The notes below the pieces were generated by a model. That model made no database searches. It was not told the origin of the DNA and saw only the letters and a list, made by a program, of their open reading frames with translations. 64,000 nt of DNA from assembly GCF_900119185.1 (NCBI RefSeq), contig NZ_FPJE01000014.1, positions 1 through 64,000 of the forward strand, given 5' to 3'. Positions within the stretch are counted from its first letter, which is position 1. Every line of letters starts with the position of its first letter. The position numbers and the translations under genes are program-made. Positions 38,114-51,867 of this stretch are shown here, piece by piece. Source of the DNA: Sinomicrobium oceani. Its GTDB lineage: Bacteria > Bacteroidota > Bacteroidia > Flavobacteriales > Flavobacteriaceae.

Positions 38114-39949
38114 ATGAGACATTTATTGATATACTCTATTATAATTTCATTTTTCCTTGCCGGCTGTAACAATGAAGACTGGCTGGAAAGAGATCCGAAA
38201 AATATTATTACAGACGAGCAGCTCTGGAACGACCCGCAACTTATCCAGTCTTTAATGGCTAATTATTACGATCGCCTGCCTTCTATGCACGGCGTGTTTA
38301 ATACCGGGGGAATGAGCGAAATAGATGATGCCATGTGGTCCGGGCATTTCGACGAAAACTGGCGTAACGATTTCCAGTTCGGGGATGATTACGGACGCTA
38401 TTGGGATTATGGATTTATCCGCGATATCAACCTGTCCCTGGAAAATATAGACGAATACAGTGTACAGCTCAGCGATGATCAGAAAAACCTGTACAAAGCC
38501 GAACTTCGGTTTATCCGTGCGTTTGTCTATTTCGAAATGGTAAAACGCATGGGAGGTGTTCCCCTGGTGACGACACAACTTATTTATGACTACAGTGGTG
38601 ACCCTGCGTACCTGCGTGTTCCCAGGGCCAAAGAATATGAGATTTATGATTTTATCTACTCGGAACTGGAAACCATAAAATCCGACCTGGAAGCCAACAA
38701 TGGAAGTCAGACCCGGGCCAATACCTATACGGCACTTGCCCTTGAGAGTCGCGCCATGCTTTATGCAGGTTCCCTGGCCAAATACAATAACCTGATGTCT
38801 TCCCCGATCATGTTACCCGGAGGGGAGGTGGGAATTCCCGCTGATAAGGCCGATGATTATTATCAGAAATCCCTTGTCGCATCGCGGACAATCCTAGGTA
38901 GCGGAAGCTATGCCTTGTATGATGAGAACCCCGACAAAGGAGCGAACTTTTACGAAATGCTGATGAATAAAGGAAGCCGGGAGGTGATCTTTGCCAAAGA
39001 CTTTGAACTGAGCCTTAAAGTACACCGCTTCTCCTATGACAATATCGTGAGAAGCATTACCGAGGATAACGAAGGTTCTTCCATGCTGACCCCATCTCTG
39101 AACCTGGTGGAAAGTTTCGATTACCTGGATGGAAACGAAGGAACATTACATGATAAAAATGCGGACGGTAGCTATATACCCTACGAAAATATCACCGATA
39201 TCTTTGAGAATAAGGACGGACGTCTTTACGGCTCGGTAGTTTATCCCGGAACCACATTCAAGAGTGTTCCTGTAAGCATGCAGGCAGGAGTTGCCGTATG
39301 GGAAGAAGGACAATATGAGTTCAGGGTAGCGCCCAATCTCGGAGGGCTATACGAAGATGCCGCACTGTGGACCGGTTTCGATGGTCCGCAGGATAATGCA
39401 CAGTTTGTAACCAACACCGGGTTTTACATGCGCAAGTTTGTCAGTGAAGCCTCAGGAGCCAGTACCCGTGGTGTTTCCGCGCAAAACTGGTGGCCCTGGT
39501 TCCGGATGGGAGAGCTATACCTCAATGCGGCAGAAGCTGCTTTCGAAAGAGGACTGGAAGGGGAGGCCCGGGGCTACGTAAATGCGGTAAGAGCACGGGC
39601 AGGGTTTCCGGAAAACAGTATTACCACCTTGACCATGGATATCATCCGTAACGAAAGACGGGTGGAACTGGCCTTTGAAGACCATCGCTTTTTCGACCTG
39701 AAAAGATGGCGTATAGCTCACGAGATATGGGATGGTAGTGATAACAGCGAAGAAGCCGTGGTTAAAGGTTTATTCCCTTACCGTGTTGTTCGCCCGGGTC
39801 ATGAAGATCACAACAAGTATATTTTCAACAGGATGAGGCCTACACGCTTCCGGAGGGCACGCTTTTTCCGGTTTGCCAATTATTATTCATCCATAGACCC
39901 GAATGTGCTGAACAATAACCCCACATTGGTCAGAAACCCTTTTCATTAA
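38114..39949 (+). CDS. SusD/RagB-like glycan-binding lipoprotein (PUL 2)
   Basis: The 611-residue protein has a lipobox (FFLAGCNNEDW) and SusD helical repeats (AELRFIRAFVYFEMVKRMGGVPLV; C-terminal RNERRVELAFEDHRFFDLKRW). It forms the lid of the preceding SusC. It lies 10 bp behind susC and is followed by a terminator-like hairpin before the next PUL gene. Confidence 0.95.
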   Translation: MRHLLIYSIIISFFLAGCNNEDWLERDPKNIITDEQLWNDPQLIQSLMANYYDRLPSMHGVFNTGGMSEIDDAMWSGHFDENWRNDFQFGDDYGRYWDYGFIRDINLSLENIDEYSVQLSDDQKNLYKAELRFIRAFVYFEMVKRMGGVPLVTTQLIYDYSGDPAYLRVPRAKEYEIYDFIYSELETIKSDLEANNGSQTRANTYTALALESRAMLYAGSLAKYNNLMSSPIMLPGGEVGIPADKADDYYQKSLVASRTILGSGSYALYDENPDKGANFYEMLMNKGSREVIFAKDFELSLKVHRFSYDNIVRSITEDNEGSSMLTPSLNLVESFDYLDGNEGTLHDKNADGSYIPYENITDIFENKDGRLYGSVVYPGTTFKSVPVSMQAGVAVWEEGQYEFRVAPNLGGLYEDAALWTGFDGPQDNAQFVTNTGFYMRKFVSEASGASTRGVSAQNWWPWFRMGELYLNAAEAAFERGLEGEARGYVNAVRARAGFPENSITTLTMDIIRNERRVELAFEDHRFFDLKRWRIAHEIWDGSDNSEEAVVKGLFPYRVVRPGHEDHNKYIFNRMRPTRFRRARFFRFANYYSSIDPNVLNNNPTLVRNPFH

Positions 39950-39961
39950 TAGTTAGTGGTG

Positions 39962-40013
39962 AACAGGTATGTCCGGAACCGGAAAGGAATACGGAAAAGA
40001 CATGCCTGTTTTT
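39962..40013 (+). terminator. Internal terminator between susD and the DUF3823 gene
   Basis: AACAGGTATGTC (39962-39973) pairs with GACATGCCTGTT (39999-40010) over 12 bp with one G-T pair, followed by TTT. It probably lowers transcription of the downstream enzymes relative to susCD. Confidence 0.6.
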
Positions 40014-40039
40014 AAATGTTAAACATAAAAACAAACACA

Positions 40040-40717
40040 ATGAAAAAATATATATCCCGATTACTATATCTTATGCTTACGGCATTTCTTGCCGGAAGTT
40101 GTGAGTACGACAATTATGACGAACCCAATGCCGTCCTGGAAGGAACAGTAAGTTATAGGGGGCAGTCCGTCGGAGTGAGAACCAATGGCCCCGAGTTTGA
40201 ATTATGGCAGGATGGATATGATCTTAAAAAGAATATCCCCGTGTATATAGCGCATGACGGCACCTATTCGGTATCGTTGTTTGAAGGACAATACAAGCTG
40301 GTCGTTAAAGAAGGCGGGCCATGGGTGCCCATGCTCAGTGATACCCTGATTGTCGATGTAAAAGGTAAGACAACGTATGACGTAGAAGTAACACCGTATT
40401 TTACTATTGAAGATCCGGGTTTTACGGTTAATAGCTCGACACTGACAGCGAGTTTTACGGTAGACCGGATCGTCGGTACGGCCAGCATGCAATCGGTGAA
40501 TGTGTATCTGGGAACAGGAATGCTTACCGATCAGAACAAAAACGAATATGTACGTAATATAGCCACAGACGATATCGTGCCCGGACAGCAAACCACAGTA
40601 AGTTTTGAGATCCCGGAAAATCTCGCAAACGAAGAATACCTCTTTGTGCGTATCGGGGTCCGGTCCGGACAGTCCAATGAGTATTATTATACACAATCCC
40701 AAAAAGTAGAACTGTGA
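40040..40717 (+). CDS. DUF3823 surface lipoprotein (PUL 2)
   Basis: From the ATG at 40040 the protein is 225 residues with a lipoprotein signal (LTAFLAGSCEYDNYDEP). An ATG at 40016 would add eight residues before the signal. It has two beta-sandwich halves: residues 30-125 (LEGTVSYRGQSVGVR, WQDGY) and 130-225. DUF3823 proteins follow susD in many PULs and occupy the place of surface glycan-binding proteins. No enzymatic motif is visible. The role as a glycan-binding accessory is inferred from position. Confidence 0.8.
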   Translation: MKKYISRLLYLMLTAFLAGSCEYDNYDEPNAVLEGTVSYRGQSVGVRTNGPEFELWQDGYDLKKNIPVYIAHDGTYSVSLFEGQYKLVVKEGGPWVPMLSDTLIVDVKGKTTYDVEVTPYFTIEDPGFTVNSSTLTASFTVDRIVGTASMQSVNVYLGTGMLTDQNKNEYVRNIATDDIVPGQQTTVSFEIPENLANEEYLFVRIGVRSGQSNEYYYTQSQKVEL

Positions 40718-40786
40718 CCCGGTATGTTTGACGGTAAAAAACGCCGTTACCCCACTGTAGTTTCTTTATATCCTGATAAATAAGTG

Positions 40787-40846
40787 AGGTTTACATCCTG
40801 TTTTTGTTTTAATTGTTTAAAAAACACTTAAATCGGATGTAAACCT
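40787..40846. promoter_or_regulatory. Spaced 12-bp inverted repeat before GH30
   Basis: AGGTTTACATCC (40787-40798) and GGATGTAAACCT (40835-40846) are perfect reverse complements 36 bp apart, with an AT-rich middle. The right arm ends 23 bp before the GH30 start. It may be a regulator-binding site or an mRNA hairpin. Confidence 0.45.
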
Positions 40847-40869
40847 TTATATTGTAGTCTTTAAATACT

Positions 40870-45640
<4,771 letters not shown>

Positions 45641-45688
45641 TCACAATAACAAATCAATATTATTACAAATAAAACCGATCTGAAGATC

Positions 45689-47830
45689 ATGAAAATTACA
45701 TCCTATCTCTTTTTATGTATCGCCCTTGTCACTTTCTCGTGTGATAAAGACAAAACCACAGAATTATCATCGCCCTCAGCCTATCTGTTTACCTATTTTA
45801 CCGGAAACGGAGCCGGGGAGGAAGCGATTCGCTATGGCATAAGTCCGGATGGCTATAACTATTACGCCCTGAATAATAACGAACCCATTGTGGCTTCGGA
45901 TGCTATCAGTACCACCGGGGGAGTTCGTGACCCGCATATCCTGAGACGGGAAGACAATAAAGGATTTTATATGGTGGTTACCGATTTGCTCACTAAAAAC
46001 GGCTGGAGCAATACGGCCATGGTATTGATGAAATCCGATAACCTTGTCGACTGGTCTTCTACCGTCATTGATATTCCTTCTTTATACCCCGAATTTTCCG
46101 AAGTTCACCGGGTATGGGCTCCGCAGACAATCTATGATGAAAGGGAAAAGAAATACATGGTTTATTTTTCCATGCTGGAAACCGGAAGCTACGACAAGAT
46201 TTATTACGCATATATAAATGACGATTTTACCGCTCTGGAGGGTGCCCCACAGCAATTGTTTTATAGCCCTGCCGAAAAGGCCTGTATCGATGGGGACATC
46301 GTTGAGAAAGGTGGTAAGTATTACCTGTTCTACAAAACCGAAGGAGAACGTGACAAGGGGATCAAGGTAGCTGTGTCGGACAGGCTCACATCGGGGTACA
46401 AACCCGAGCCCGGCAATGTCGATCAGACCGATAAGGCTGTGGAAGGTTCGGGGGTTTTTAAGCTTATCGGTTCCGATACCTACATCCTGATGTATGATGT
46501 GTATGTCGATGGAGAATACCAGTTTACCAAAAGTTCGGATCTGAAAGATTTTGAGGTTGTGGATGAAAAGGTCTCTATGAATTTTCATCCCCGTCACGGA
46601 ACGATCATACAGATCACACAGGAAGAACTGGAGCGGTTGACCGAAGCTTTTCCTTCAAGAGATATTTCACCGGTACTGGCCGTTTCCGGACCCGGAGTAA
46701 AATCCGGAAATGTGGTTGTTGACAGTCGGGAAAAGACCATTTACGTCCCCCTTGAGCCTGGGCAGGACGTTTCGGCTTTCACTCCCGGTTTTACTACCCT
46801 TCCCGGTACAGCGGTGAAACCCGGAGGGCCGCAGGATTTCTCCAAAGGAAGTATCGGTTACCAGCTTTCCTTCGGAGGTAAAACGGAGACCTATGAGCTT
46901 ACCGTAGCGGTAGACGGAAACCCTGTAGTACAAGGCTATTACGCCGATCCGGAGATTATATATTCTCATAAAGAAAAAAAATATTATCTGTATCCCACCA
47001 GTGACGGGTTTAACGGCTGGTCCGGAACCTATTTTAAAACATTTTCTTCCCCAGATCTGGTCCATTGGAAAGACGAAGGCGTGATCCTCGATCTGCTGAA
47101 GGATGTTTCCTGGGCCGACAGGAATGCCTGGGCCCCGACGATGATCGAAACCCGGGTTGACGGTGCATACAGATATTACTACTACTTTACCGCCGCACAG
47201 CAGATCGGTGTGGCCGTATCCGACAGTCCCTACGGCACATTCCGGGATTCCGGAAAACCATTGGTCTCCGAAAAGCCCGAAGGGGTAAAAGGAGGACAAA
47301 ATATTGACCCGGATGTTTTTGCCGATCCCAAAAGCGGCAAACATTACCTCTATTGGGGTAACGGATTTATGGCCGTAGCAGAGCTCAACCCGGATATGAC
47401 CTCCCTGAAAAAGGGAACCATAAAAGTAATAACCCCAGATGATACGTTCCGGGAAGGGGCAGAAGTGTTTTACAGAAATGGCAGGTATTATTTCCTGTGG
47501 TCTGAGGATGATACCCGAAGCCCCGATTACAAGGTTAGATACGCCACGTCCGGCAGCCCTGTGGGACCACTGCATATTCCGGAAAATAATATCGTGATCC
47601 GGAAAGATGAAAAAAACGGGATATTGGCTACCGGGCATAATGCTGTCATTCAGGTACCGGGAAAAGACGAATGGTATATTATTTATCATCGTTTTACAAG
47701 ACCTAAAGGAGAGCACATGGGAAGTGCAGCCGGATTTCATCGTGAAGTCTGTATCGATCGTCTGACTTTTGACGCGCAGGGAAATATTGAGGAAGTGACC
47801 CCCACATTAAAGGGTATTGCCGTGGAGTGA
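45689..47830 (+). CDS. Tandem GH43 protein (two catalytic domains), lipoprotein
   Basis: The 713-residue protein has a lipobox (LVTFSCDKDK) and two GH43 propellers. Domain 1 (about 30-305) has GVRDPHI, ACIDGDIV and AVEGSGVF at the base, modulator and acid places. A beta-sandwich linker (about 325-410) follows. Domain 2 (about 415-713) has GYYADPEII, QNIDPDVFAD and FREGAEVFY. Both triads appear complete, so both may be active, perhaps as arabinofuranosidase and galactanase or on two different linkages. It is the last gene of PUL 2 and is followed by a strong terminator. Confidence 0.88.
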   Translation: MKITSYLFLCIALVTFSCDKDKTTELSSPSAYLFTYFTGNGAGEEAIRYGISPDGYNYYALNNNEPIVASDAISTTGGVRDPHILRREDNKGFYMVVTDLLTKNGWSNTAMVLMKSDNLVDWSSTVIDIPSLYPEFSEVHRVWAPQTIYDEREKKYMVYFSMLETGSYDKIYYAYINDDFTALEGAPQQLFYSPAEKACIDGDIVEKGGKYYLFYKTEGERDKGIKVAVSDRLTSGYKPEPGNVDQTDKAVEGSGVFKLIGSDTYILMYDVYVDGEYQFTKSSDLKDFEVVDEKVSMNFHPRHGTIIQITQEELERLTEAFPSRDISPVLAVSGPGVKSGNVVVDSREKTIYVPLEPGQDVSAFTPGFTTLPGTAVKPGGPQDFSKGSIGYQLSFGGKTETYELTVAVDGNPVVQGYYADPEIIYSHKEKKYYLYPTSDGFNGWSGTYFKTFSSPDLVHWKDEGVILDLLKDVSWADRNAWAPTMIETRVDGAYRYYYYFTAAQQIGVAVSDSPYGTFRDSGKPLVSEKPEGVKGGQNIDPDVFADPKSGKHYLYWGNGFMAVAELNPDMTSLKKGTIKVITPDDTFREGAEVFYRNGRYYFLWSEDDTRSPDYKVRYATSGSPVGPLHIPENNIVIRKDEKNGILATGHNAVIQVPGKDEWYIIYHRFTRPKGEHMGSAAGFHREVCIDRLTFDAQGNIEEVTPTLKGIAVE

Positions 47831-47873
47831 TCTCAGCGGACTAATGAAATATCTGTAACCTGATGAAAACAGT

Positions 47874-47909
47874 AACGGTCGTCCGCAATTTGAGGGGCGA
47901 CCGTTTTTT
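47874..47909 (+). terminator. Rho-independent terminator ending PUL 2
   Basis: AACGGTCG (47874-47881) pairs with CGACCGTT (47898-47905), with a T-run to 47909. It is 43 bp past the tandem GH43 stop. Confidence 0.8.
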
Positions 47910-47951
47910 GTATTAGGATGGAGTACGGTATCATTCCTGGTAGAATACGAT

Positions 47952-47995
47952 TCAGCCACGAATATATGCGGTAGTTCCGGGATATCCGTGGCTGA
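47952..47995. repeat. Inverted repeat near the end of the MscS gene
   Basis: TCAGCCACG (47952-47960) and CGTGGCTGA (47987-47995) are perfect complements. It lies just past the minus-strand MscS stop and may help end its transcript, though no T-run is present. Confidence 0.35.
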
Positions 47996-48015
47996 TGGTA
48001 TCTGAGAGGTGTTTA

Positions 48016-48870
48016 TCAGGATTGTTCCTGGTTCCTGATATGGATATCACGTTGCGGGAACGGAATTTCAATACCCGCCTCATCAAGAGCAGCCTTACAG
48101 TCGATAATGAGCTGTTCGTTCATGGTCCAGAAATTTTCATTGGAAGTAGTTACCCGTACGGATAAGTTTACCGAACTGTCTCCCAATTCCGTAACCATGA
48201 TCTGCGGAGCGGGATCTTCAAAAGCATACTGATTATTCCTGGCGACGTTCAATAGTATTTCTTTGGCCTGTTTGAGATCTGCGTCATAAGATACGCCGAT
48301 ATTAAACCAGGTACGTCGTGTTCCGAGTTGGGTATAATTGGTGACGTTACTGTTGGATAGGTTTCCGTTAGGAACAACGACCAATTGATTTTGTGGTGTG
48401 TTTAACTTGGTGTTGAAAATATCGATTTCCCGTACTGTTCCCGATACCCCGGTGCTGGATTCGATAAAATCTCCTACACGAAAAGGCTTGAGGACAAGGA
48501 TGAGGACCCCTCCGGCAAAATTGGCAAGTGAGCCCTGTAATGCCAGACCGATAGCCAAACCTGCGGCACCGATCATGGCGACGAGTGCGGAGGTCTGAAC
48601 GCCCAGTTGGGTGACAACCAGGATAAACAGCAGAATGTTCAGTGCCCAGGAAATAAGGTTGTTGAGGAATCGTTGTAAAGATACGTCCAGATTCTGACGC
48701 TTGAAAGCTTTGGCCATGAGTCGTTTGGCAATCCTGATCAGCCACAGACCGATAACGTAAATCAGTACGGCCGAAATCAATGCTGAAATGACCTTCGGTG
48801 CCCATTCTATGGCGGTGGTGATAAATTCATCCCAGTACCCTTGAATTGTGTCTGTTCCCGTTTCTTGCAT
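48016..48870 (-). CDS. mscS: Small-conductance mechanosensitive channel (MscS family)
   Basis: From the ATG at 48870 the protein is 284 residues. An in-frame start at 48960 would add 30 basic residues; the AAGAAG stretch just before 48870 supports the shorter form. Three N-terminal spans are followed by the pore helix region (GAAGLAIGLALQGSLANFAGGVLIL) and the beta domain (FRVGDFIE, VVVPNGNLSNSNVTNYT). MscS channels open under membrane tension and protect cells from hypo-osmotic shock. It stands alone on the minus strand. Confidence 0.92.
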   Translation of the reverse strand: MQETGTDTIQGYWDEFITTAIEWAPKVISALISAVLIYVIGLWLIRIAKRLMAKAFKRQNLDVSLQRFLNNLISWALNILLFILVVTQLGVQTSALVAMIGAAGLAIGLALQGSLANFAGGVLILVLKPFRVGDFIESSTGVSGTVREIDIFNTKLNTPQNQLVVVPNGNLSNSNVTNYTQLGTRRTWFNIGVSYDADLKQAKEILLNVARNNQYAFEDPAPQIMVTELGDSSVNLSVRVTTSNENFWTMNEQLIIDCKAALDEAGIEIPFPQRDIHIRNQEQS

Positions 48871-49037
48871 AGTTTTTCTTCTTTTTAATGATTTGGTATA
48901 TGAATGTGTTACAAAATGCGACAATCCCAATTTAATGATATTATATAAAAAATCAAACATCTCCTGAGCGGGAATATTTATAAAAATCCGGTAACGGGTG
49001 CAAACTCATTCATAATCAGTAAATGACATTACTGATG

Positions 49038-49064
49038 TTTTTTCCGGAAAAAAATATTTTTCCG
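49038..49064. repeat. AT-rich palindromes between MscS and antiporter genes
   Basis: TTTTTTCCGGAAAAAA (49038-49053) is a perfect 16-bp palindrome. It overlaps a second hairpin, CGGAAAAA with TTTTTCCG (49045-49064). The site lies 88 bp past the antiporter stop and probably ends that minus-strand transcript. Confidence 0.4.
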
Positions 49065-49151
49065 TTTCGGAGTGCATGGTTTCGGAAACTACCAGGAATG
49101 GAGGAGAAACATCGGCCGCAATTTCTCATCAAGGAGAATACGGTAGGTATA

Positions 49152-50642
49152 TTATTCCATTTCGTATTCCTGTTCCGGGCGGGGCATTTGCAGCGAGTCG
49201 TAAACCTGCGCTATACCGTCTTTGTTTTCGGCCAGGACAACGAGAAAATCACCACTTTCCAATACGGTCATACCATTTGGGGTAATATACTTTCCGTCTC
49301 TTTTTATCATGGCTATGATCGCATTTTTAGGAAAGTGCAGGTCTACGATTTTTTTTCCGACAGAAGGGCTTTCGGGGTATAGGTAAATTTCTTCCAGGGC
49401 CGATTTGGCACTATCCGATAAGAAGATATCCATGGGAGTTTTGCGCTTTACCTTTTCCGGAAGCGACACGTGCAGCCATTTGGCTACCACGGAAAGTGTC
49501 GTGCCCTGCACGAGTACGGAAGTTACCGAGACGAAGAACACGATATTAAAAATAAGATCGGCTTTATCGATACCGGCCAGCAGCGGATAAGTGGCAAATA
49601 CGATCGGTACGGCCCCGCGCAGTCCTACCCATGAAATATACCAGCGACGTCGTAGTTTCATCCGGAAAAAAGCAAGACTCAAAAATACACTTAGCGGCCG
49701 TGCAATAAAGATCAGGAAGACAGAGATGAGGATACCGATACCGAATATCGGAGGAATATGGCTGGGATAAACCAGTAAGCCGAGTGTGATAAACAGGGCG
49801 ATCTGCATGAGCCATGCCAGTCCGTCAAACATGCGTACTATGGTCTTTTTGTGGATGATATCCTGGTTTCCGAGATATACCGCACAGAGATATACGGCCA
49901 GGAAGCCATTGCCTCCTACGAAGTCTGTCGCAGAAAATGTGAAGAACATGATCGCGATAGCCAGCACCGGGTACAATCCTTCGAAATCGATATTGATCTT
50001 ATTAATGGCGTACTTTCCCGCTTTTCCGAAAAGAAATCCCAGTAATACACCCAGGGAAATCTGCTTCAGGAACATCGGGACGATTGTCCAGATACTTTCA
50101 TCCTGATTGATAACCAGGCTCAGAAAGGCAATGGTGAGAAAGTAAGCCATAGGGTCGTTACTTCCGCTTTCGAGCTCCAGTGTAGGCCGTATGTTGGTTT
50201 TCAGAGCTATATTTTTAGACCTCAGTATAGAGAATACCGCGGCAGCATCGGTAGAAGAGACAATCGCACCGAGTAACAGACCTTCGTATATCGTAAAATC
50301 GGTTACCGCCCATACAAAGACACCCAGAGAGGTCGCAGTGAGCAAAACACCTATCGTAGACAGCGATATACCCTGCCAGAATATCGGCTTTATGGATTTC
50401 CAGTTGGTATCCATACCTCCGGAAAAAAGAATAAAATTCAGGGAGACAATACCGATAAACTGTGCGATTTTGGGATCGTTAAAATAAATTTTACCTATTC
50501 CTTCGGAGCCTGCGAGCATTCCGGTAGCGAGGAAAAGTATAAGCGTGGGAAGTCCGACACGGTACGATGTTTTTCCGGCAATAATACTGATAAAGAGTAA
50601 GGCGGAGCCTATGAGTAAAATGTTCTCAATAGTGATGTTCAT
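49152..50642 (-). CDS. Potassium/proton antiporter (CPA1, NhaP2/CvrA type)
   Basis: The 496-residue protein has about twelve membrane spans of the CPA1 exchanger fold (GLPTLILFLATGMLAGSEG near the start, GAIVSSTDAAAVFSILR and ELESGSNDPMAYFL at the ion site). A cytoplasmic RCK_C domain follows at about 405-480 (VGKKIVDLHFPKNAIIAMIKRDG). This pairing is typical of K+/H+ antiporters that export K+ for pH and osmotic balance. It lies 44 bp behind the GMP reductase gene on the same strand. Confidence 0.88.
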   Translation of the reverse strand: MNITIENILLIGSALLFISIIAGKTSYRVGLPTLILFLATGMLAGSEGIGKIYFNDPKIAQFIGIVSLNFILFSGGMDTNWKSIKPIFWQGISLSTIGVLLTATSLGVFVWAVTDFTIYEGLLLGAIVSSTDAAAVFSILRSKNIALKTNIRPTLELESGSNDPMAYFLTIAFLSLVINQDESIWTIVPMFLKQISLGVLLGFLFGKAGKYAINKINIDFEGLYPVLAIAIMFFTFSATDFVGGNGFLAVYLCAVYLGNQDIIHKKTIVRMFDGLAWLMQIALFITLGLLVYPSHIPPIFGIGILISVFLIFIARPLSVFLSLAFFRMKLRRRWYISWVGLRGAVPIVFATYPLLAGIDKADLIFNIVFFVSVTSVLVQGTTLSVVAKWLHVSLPEKVKRKTPMDIFLSDSAKSALEEIYLYPESPSVGKKIVDLHFPKNAIIAMIKRDGKYITPNGMTVLESGDFLVVLAENKDGIAQVYDSLQMPRPEQEYEME

Positions 50643-50686
50643 AATGGTCTATAGTATATGTATAGGGGTACGGATGGTGTGTCCTG

Positions 50687-51724
50687 TTATTCAAAAACTT
50701 CGTTTTGCTGTTCCATAACACGTATAAAGGTGGTTCGTTTGGTTAATTCTTTCAGGCGTTGAGCACCTACATAGGTACAGGTAGACCGCAGGCTGCCGAG
50801 AATATCTTTTAGGGTATCTTCAACATCGCCTTTATACGGAATTTCGACGGTTTTTCCTTCGCTTGCCCGGTATTCTGCAACCCCGCCGGTATGTTTGTTC
50901 ATGGCCGTTTCCGAACTCATTCCGTAAAAGAGCTTATATTTCCTGCCATCGTGTTCGGTGGTTTCTCCACCGCTTTCATTATGGCCCGCCAGCATGCCGC
51001 CGAGCATAACAAAGTCGGCGCCCCCGCCAAAGGCTTTGGCGATGTCGCCCGGTATCCTGCATCCTCCGTCTGAAATAATCTGGCCACCGAGGCCATGAGC
51101 TGCATCCGCACATTCTATAATTGCGGATAACTGCGGGTAACCCACACCGGTTTTTACCCTGGTGGTACACACACTGCCGGGGCCTATGCCGACCTTGACG
51201 ATATCGGCTCCGGAAAGCAGAAGTTCCTCAACCATCTCGCCGGTAACAACGTTACCTGCAATGATGACCTTATCGGGGAATTGTTGTCTGGTTTCTTTTA
51301 AAAAGGACACGAAATGTTCGGAATATCCGTTTGCCACATCAATACAGATAAAGGGGATCTCGGGGAAATTGTTAATCAGTATCCGTAGCTTTTCAGCATC
51401 GGCTTTACCGGTTCCCGTACTTATGGCAATGTAATTTGTAATGTCTTTTCCGGACCGGGACATAAAATATTCCCATTGCGGCAGGTTGTAATGTTTGTGT
51501 ACAGCCGTGATGAGCCTGTGTCGGGCCAGGACGGTAGCCATCTCAAAAGTGCCTACGGTATCCATATTGGCTGCGATTACGGGAATGCCCGTCCATCTTT
51601 TTCCAGTATGCATAAAGCTGAATTCCCGTTCCAGGGTAACTTCCGCCCTTGATTTGAGCGTTGATCGTTTGGGACGTATCATAACGTCTTTAAATCCCAG
51701 TTTTATATCGCTTTCGATCCGCAT
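50687..51724 (-). CDS. guaC: GMP reductase
   Basis: The 345-residue protein is an IMPDH/GMPR-family TIM barrel without CBS domains. The catalytic cysteine lies in GPGSVCTTR at C186, the same number as in E. coli GuaC. Other family motifs are [40 protein letters not shown] and [12 protein letters not shown]. It deaminates GMP to IMP with NADPH in purine salvage. It is probably co-transcribed with the antiporter gene downstream. Confidence 0.95.
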   Translation of the reverse strand: MRIESDIKLGFKDVMIRPKRSTLKSRAEVTLEREFSFMHTGKRWTGIPVIAANMDTVGTFEMATVLARHRLITAVHKHYNLPQWEYFMSRSGKDITNYIAISTGTGKADAEKLRILINNFPEIPFICIDVANGYSEHFVSFLKETRQQFPDKVIIAGNVVTGEMVEELLLSGADIVKVGIGPGSVCTTRVKTGVGYPQLSAIIECADAAHGLGGQIISDGGCRIPGDIAKAFGGGADFVMLGGMLAGHNESGGETTEHDGRKYKLFYGMSSETAMNKHTGGVAEYRASEGKTVEIPYKGDVEDTLKDILGSLRSTCTYVGAQRLKELTKRTTFIRVMEQQNEVFE

Positions 51725-51827
51725 GGCCGTGTATTCCTTAATTTGGAATAAAGAAAAGCATTATGGGAAAAAAATCCTATGCGGGATATGTTTTTTTTAT
51801 AATCCCACGGTTAATTTTTCATATATT

Positions 51828-51846
51828 TTTCCGGTTATCCCGGAAA
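51828..51846 (-). terminator. Hairpin after the E1 gene
   Basis: TTTCCGG and CCGGAAA form a 7-bp stem with a 5-nt loop, 22 bp past the minus-strand E1 stop. An AT-rich stretch follows in the direction of transcription. Confidence 0.4.
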
Positions 51847-51867
51847 GGGGAGAAAAAGAATATCGTT

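Noticed and set aside
46667-47740. 357-codon minus-strand open frame inside the tandem GH43 gene
   Set aside because: It lies wholly opposite the second GH43 domain, has no recognisable motif, and is a by-product of codon bias.
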